From Saccharothrix sp. HUAS TT1 (lineage in GTDB: Bacteria > Actinomycetota > Actinomycetes > Mycobacteriales > Pseudonocardiaceae), in NCBI RefSeq assembly GCF_040744945.1, contig NZ_CP160453.1:5270001-5334000 (forward strand): 64,000 nt of DNA, in the 5' to 3' direction. How positions within the stretch are numbered: the first letter of the stretch is position 1; each line of letters starts with the position of its first letter. Made by a program: the position numbers and the translations under genes. This document shows, one piece after another, positions 60,339 to 64,000 of the stretch. The notes under the pieces were generated by a model. It was not told the DNA's origin and searched no databases. It saw only the letters and a list, made by a program, of their open reading frames with translations.

Positions 60339-60600
60339 ATGAACGCCCAGCTTCCGCGCACCCTCTTCGACGACGACCACAACGCCTTCCGGGCGGTGGT
60401 GCGAGTTCATCGAAGGTGAAGTCGTCCCGCACCTGGACCATTGGGCAGCCGACGGCAGCGTCGATCGGGAGTTCTACCAGGCAGCCGGTCGTGCCGGGCT
60501 GCTGGGCCCAGCCGTGCCCGAGCCGTACGGTGGCGGCGGAGTCGACGATTTCCGGTACAGCGTGGTCATCACCGAGGAATCGGTGTCCCTCCGCACGACG
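60339..60600 (+). pseudogene. Acyl-CoA dehydrogenase N-terminal remnant, frameshifted
   Basis: ATG 60339, with AAGGA upstream, opens MNAQLPRTLFDDDHNAFRAV. Near 60403 the sense shifts frame and continues FIEGEVVPHLDHWAADGSVD, AAGRAGLLGPAVPEPYGGGG and YSVVITEE, the N-terminal helical domain of an acyl-CoA dehydrogenase. After about 60580 the similarity stops. It follows the dioxygenase by 60 bases and was probably part of the same transferred cluster. From here to 60931 I see no gene I can support. Confidence 0.65.
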
Positions 60601-60935
60601 ACTCGCGAGCACCTCCCACTCAAGATTGGAGAACCCGCCTGCCGACCAGCTCATCGGACCGGTTCCCGGGACCATGACCCTAGGCCGCAGCACTAGTCCA
60701 TCCGGGCGCATCCCTGAAATTCCTCGTCATCGTGGCGTGGATGTTCCGTCACCTCGGCATCCAACCCCGTCCCGACGTCGAGGACCGGCTCATGACGTTG
60801 TCCGCCCTGCCAAGTCCGATCACGCTCGCCGAGTGGATCGCCTCCACTGTCCCGCCGGGCATCGTGTCACTGGATGCCGCTCCGGCCGGGAGTCTGCGGT
60901 TCTCTACGGCCGCGCTTCCACCCGCGAGCACTAGG

Positions 60936-62030
60936 AGCTGTTTGAGGTTCGGATCATGTGGCTGAAGCCAGGGCTCTCAGCCACATGATCGCTCCTCGTA
61001 GATGCAGCCCGGCCTCGTAGCTCTCCGGTGTTTTGTCGTAGCGGGTGGCCAGGCCGCGCCATGTCTTGATCTTCTGGAAGCAGCGTTCGACGGTGTTGCG
61101 CCGCCTGTAGCGCGCGGGATTGAAGGACACCGGCCGCCCGCCGGCCGGGCCTTTCTTCTTGCGGTTGGCCTGCTGGTCGGTCTTCTCCGGGATCACGGCG
61201 GTGATCCGGCGGCGGCGCAGGTAGGACCGGTTGGCCTTGGAGGAGTACGCCTTGTCCGCGGCCACCGCGTCCGGGCGGGTGCGGGGTCGGCCGGTCGGGC
61301 CGGGAACCCGGATCCGGTCCAGCACCGTCCGGAACCGCGGGCTGTCCGCGGCCTGGCCGGGTGTGAGCACGAACGCCAACGGCAGCCCGGCGGCGTCGAC
61401 CGCGGTGTGGATTTTGCTGCTCAGCCCACCGCGGGACCGGCCGAGCCCGGCCGCCTCAGCCCGCGCCTTCCGACGCCGCCGGAGGGCGGCACGGTCCCGG
61501 CCGGCAGACGTGCCCGCGCCGGACGCGTGAGACGCGGACGGCGGCGCATCACCCGCAGCACGCTCTGCTGTGTGGGCAGCGGAGCCCCTTTTTCCTCGGT
61601 CAGGGCCTGTTCCAACGCATCGAGGGTCTCCCCGGCCACCGCGAGTCCGGCCGATTCGTGATGCGCCCGCACGATCGTGGAGTCCACGCTCACCAGCTCC
61701 AACCCGACCTGCCCGCGGGAGGCGGCCTCGGCGATCAGCGCCTCCATCAAGGTCTGGAACACCCCCGCTTTGGCCCAGGCGTTGAACCGGGAGTAGACGG
61801 TGGACCAGGGCCCGTACCGTTCGGGCACGTCACGCCAACCCGACCCGGTGCGGAACCGCCACAGGATCCCGTTGAACTGCTCCCGCGCCCGACGCGGCAA
61901 CGGCCCGGTGGCCGCCACCGGCACATGCGGCTCGATCAACGCCCACTCGGCATCGGTCAGATCAAAACGCGCCACACCCGTGTTCTACCAGCGCACCACA
62001 GGGTCGGTAGATCCGAACCCCAAACAGCTC
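60936..62030. mobile_element. IS5-family (IS427-like) insertion sequence, intact, CTAG duplication
   Basis: The ends GAGCTGTTTGAGGTTCGGAT (60936-60955) and its near-perfect inverse ending 62030 (one mismatch) bound a 1095-bp element. It is flanked by CTAG on both sides (60932-60935 and 62031-62034), the expected 4-base target duplication. The transposase is complete if read through a -1 frameshift. Intact ends, duplication and gene suggest the most recent insertion in the window. Confidence 0.9.
60954..61975 (-). CDS. IS5-family transposase made by -1 frameshifting (OrfA/OrfB)
   Basis: OrfA runs from 61975 to 61421 in its own frame: MARFDLTDAEWALIEPHVPV, WSTVYSRFNAWAKAGVFQTL and the first catalytic Asp in LELVSVDSTIVRAHHESAG. 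OrfB continues one base back: GRSRGGLSSKIHT, AVAADKAYSSKANRSYL with the second Asp, and RRNTVERCFQKIKTWRGLAT with the Glu. The frames join at a run of five A followed by four G on the minus strand (+ strand 61585-61593), a typical -1 slip site that changes EEKGAP into a reading beginning with RGSAAH. The fusion protein of about 340 residues would be a full DDE transposase. Confidence 0.85.
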
Positions 62031-62034
62031 CTAG

Positions 62035-62459
62035 TCGAGGGCCACGGGTCTACCGGTGCCGGTCTGATCGCTGTCCAGGCGGGATCGCTGGTCCGGCGGG
62101 TCCGCGAGGAGGCTCTGGTCCAGTGGTTGACCGACTCGGCGCTGTGGGGCCGGGACATCGAGGACGAGCGCTACCTGCTGCTCAGTGCGGGGCCTCACCG
62201 CTCGTGACATGTCGATCTTGGCGACCTGCGGGTTCGCAGCTGTCTCACGACGATGTCACCCAAGATCAGTCTCAACTCCGTGGCAGTTCCTCGGCTTCGC
62301 GCACCCGGGTGGACCGGGAAGCGTGGTATCCGTTCCGCTCGAAGTTGGCGGAGGACCAGGCCGCTGACCTGCGGTCCGCCGGCTAGGTCCGTACAACCGG
62401 CAGGTGCAGGGTCCGGACTTACTGTAGATGGCGGAATCGGGAGAGCCTACTGTTGGATC
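62035..62459. other. Right flank of the IS5 insertion; no confident gene
   Basis: A plus-strand frame to 62207 reads AGLIAVQAGSLVRRVREEAL and WGRDIEDERYLLLSAGPHRS before a stop, which looks like a genuine C-terminus. With the IS and one CTAG removed, the frame continues upstream across the insertion point, so the IS may have split a gene, but I recognise no family. The rest holds repeat A and the upstream region of the AlbA_2 gene. Confidence 0.35.
62325..62405. repeat. Imperfect direct repeat A, left of the AlbA_2 gene
   Basis: About 80 bases resembling repeat B at 63814-63895 in the same orientation. Shared blocks include TCGAAGTTGGC, GACCTGCGGTCCGC and AGGTCCG-ACAAC-GGCAGG. The two copies bracket one gene exactly. 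Confidence 0.7.
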
Positions 62460-63743
62460 ATGCCGATCAAGTCGTCCCGCATCCACGTCGAGCTGGGTCT
62501 GGGGCCCGTCCCGCTGTCCTTCGAGATGGTCGCGCAGGCTGTCCAGGCCAGGATGGCCGAGGCCGAGGACCTGGACTGGAAGCAGGCTTTCCCCCCGCCC
62601 GGGGTCGAGAAGAAGTGGTGGGACGCGGCCAAGGATGTGGCCGCGATGGCCAACACCGGTGGTGGCTTGATCGTCTATGGAGTCGCTGAACAGCGGGAAC
62701 GGGCGGACCGGCTCGTCGGGGTCACTGACGGAGCGCAGGCGCAAGGCATGTTGCAGGCGTGGGTCACCCGGTGGGTCAAGCCCCTGGTCGACGGGTTGCG
62801 CATCGAGGTGCTCGACAACCCGGACGGCGGGCCGGGCCTGGTTGTGGTCGCCGTGCCCGCAAGTCCGAACGCGCCCCACGTGGTGGGCGAGAAGAACGAG
62901 ATGGGCTTCCCCTACCGCTACGGGGCGCACACCAACTGGATGACGGAGAACGAGATCGAGCGCGCCTACCGCGACCGGTCCGCCCGGCGCGCCGACGACC
63001 GGGGAGCCCTGACCGCGCTCATCGACGACCTCGCCGGTGAGCTCGACCTGGGCAACGACGTGTGGATGGCGGTCGCCACCCGTCCCCGCATCACGCTGCC
63101 GCCACCACGCGAGCGCGTGTCCGACCAGGCGACCGCGACCATCCGGGCCGCCAGGGAGGTGGCCGAGAAGATCTTCCCGGAGAAGCACGGCCGGTACTCG
63201 ACCCTGTCAGAACTGCTCCAAGGGGAAGGGCCGCGGGTCGGGCTGCGTCGATGGACCGTACGCTCGATCGACTGGCGCGATGAAGGACCGTTTGTGTGGG
63301 CTGCGGTCGAGCTGCACCAGGACGGCTCCATCGCCGTCCTGGTCTCCCTGAGCACCTTCGACCGTACTGCTCAGGTCCACGGGGCCCCCGACAACGCGTT
63401 GCCGGTCTCGGTCAGGCACATCGACTCCGTCATCGCCGAGGCGGTCGCCCTCTCCACCGCCCACATGCGCGCCCTCGTCGACGCCAGCACCGTCCAGGTC
63501 CGCGCCACGCTGTTGCGACCCCACGACCTCCAGGCCCACCCCCTGGCCGCCATCGCCAACCTGAGCAGCGACTTCCGACGAAGCTTCCACCATCCCCCCG
63601 AGTCGCGGCTGGTGAAACGCCCCGCTGCCGTGGAAGCCGAGTTCGCCACCGACGACGACGTCGAATACCTGCGCGCCGCAGCATGCCAACTCGCCGACGA
63701 CATCGACACCCAGTTCGGGATCAACGGATCGAGCATCTATTGA
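62460..63743 (+). CDS. AlbA_2 (Schlafen-type) domain protein
   Basis: 427 residues. Residues about 35-170 match the AlbA_2 putative DNA-binding domain: EDLDWKQAFPPP, DVAAMANTGGGLIVYGVAEQ and, later, FPYRYGAHTNWMTENEIERA. The central GGGLIVYGV motif is the usual ANxxGGxxxxGV signature. The C-terminal 250 residues contain FVWAAVELHQDGSIAVLVSL and helical segments I cannot assign. AlbA_2 domains occur in regulators, helicase fusions and several phage-defence proteins. ATG 62460 is chosen because protein character begins there, although no strong Shine-Dalgarno sequence is visible; the longer frame upstream runs through repeat A. Monocistronic, bracketed by direct repeats. Confidence 0.75.
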   Translation: MPIKSSRIHVELGLGPVPLSFEMVAQAVQARMAEAEDLDWKQAFPPPGVEKKWWDAAKDVAAMANTGGGLIVYGVAEQRERADRLVGVTDGAQAQGMLQAWVTRWVKPLVDGLRIEVLDNPDGGPGLVVVAVPASPNAPHVVGEKNEMGFPYRYGAHTNWMTENEIERAYRDRSARRADDRGALTALIDDLAGELDLGNDVWMAVATRPRITLPPPRERVSDQATATIRAAREVAEKIFPEKHGRYSTLSELLQGEGPRVGLRRWTVRSIDWRDEGPFVWAAVELHQDGSIAVLVSLSTFDRTAQVHGAPDNALPVSVRHIDSVIAEAVALSTAHMRALVDASTVQVRATLLRPHDLQAHPLAAIANLSSDFRRSFHHPPESRLVKRPAAVEAEFATDDDVEYLRAAACQLADDIDTQFGINGSSIY

Positions 63744-63813
63744 TAGCGCGCCAGATCCGACGGCGGGCGCAGGCGCAGCCGTAGTGGCCCAGCAGCCACA
63801 GGGGAGGGCCACC

Positions 63814-63895
63814 GGTGTCCGTTCCACTCGAAGTTGGCAGCCGCCTGAGCGGCCGACCTGCGGTCCGCTGGCCAGGTCCGGACAACTGGCAGGCG
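63814..63895. repeat. Imperfect direct repeat B, right of the AlbA_2 gene
   Basis: Second copy of the repeat at 62325-62405. It starts 70 bases after the AlbA_2 stop. From 63896 to the window end I see no gene. Confidence 0.7.
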
Positions 63896-64000
63896 AAGAA
63901 CCCAGGCCTGGTCGAGTTCGAGCGTGTTCGGTCTGGGACGTGTCTTCGCGAACGTCGTCGGTTCGAGCCGACTCAGAAGGTCGCGGCGAGCGCGAAGACC

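Noticed and set aside
60880-60931. ESAVLYGRASTREH before the IS5 insertion, resembling the N-terminus of a serine recombinase
   Set aside because: The match is short, occurs at the end rather than the start of an open frame, and the frame does not continue as a recombinase on the far side of the IS.

Overview
The window is high-GC actinomycete DNA, and the style (GTG starts, ATGA/GTGA gene overlaps, NRPS genes, MsiK-type sugar importers without their own ATPase) would fit Pseudonocardiales such as Saccharothrix, Actinosynnema or Lentzea. That placement is an inference. I recognised no rRNA, tRNA or CRISPR array.

Layout. (1) 1-19.6 kb: two translationally coupled NRPS genes on the + strand, the first cut by the window edge. 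Visible order is (A)-T-C-A-T-E-C-A-T then C-A-T-E-C-A-T-C-A-T. There is no thioesterase, and the line stops on a T domain of the kind that elsewhere in these genes precedes an E domain. (2) 19.6-24.6 kb: a scar zone with a broken YbaB-like gene, an IS3 remnant, an intact SRPBCC protein/alcohol dehydrogenase pair, a decapitated gene, a P450 tail and a dead IS5-type transposase. (3) 25-28.5 kb: a secreted streptogrisin-like protease and a divergent large secreted protein. (4) 28.6-39.1 kb: an island bounded by decayed insertion sequences. It carries a three-gene minus-strand operon: TPR-CHAT protease, a protein with a nucleotidyl-cyclase-like C-terminal domain, and a second TPR-CHAT protease with one frameshift. 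This is the best candidate for an unusual (conflict or signalling) system. (5) 39.4-41.8 kb: an aminoglycoside-phosphotransferase-like kinase and small uncertain ORFs. (6) 41.9-53.0 kb: two divergent carbohydrate operons. On the minus strand are a TIM-barrel epimerase-like protein, an MGH1/GH63-like hydrolase and an MDR dehydrogenase; on the plus strand an ABC sugar importer, a ROK regulator, a GH36 alpha-galactosidase and a Gfo/Idh/MocA oxidoreductase. Two perfect palindromes lie between them. (7) 53-62 kb: an aromatic-degradation island (AraC regulator, flavin monooxygenase, maleylacetate reductase, hydroxyquinol 1,2-dioxygenase) with truncated LysR, AMP-ligase and acyl-CoA dehydrogenase genes and complete IS701- and IS5-type elements around it. 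(8) 62.3-64 kb: an AlbA_2-domain protein between imperfect direct repeats.

How the parts work together. The NRPS genes would build a peptide in which a D-residue loaded by near-identical A domains alternates with another residue. The sugar operons read as import of an alpha-galactoside-like sugar, hydrolysis and oxidation, controlled by the ROK protein. The aromatic genes convert a phenol such as resorcinol through hydroxyquinol and maleylacetate to 3-oxoadipate. The CHAT operon looks like a sensor/protease module whose trigger and substrate cannot be read from sequence.
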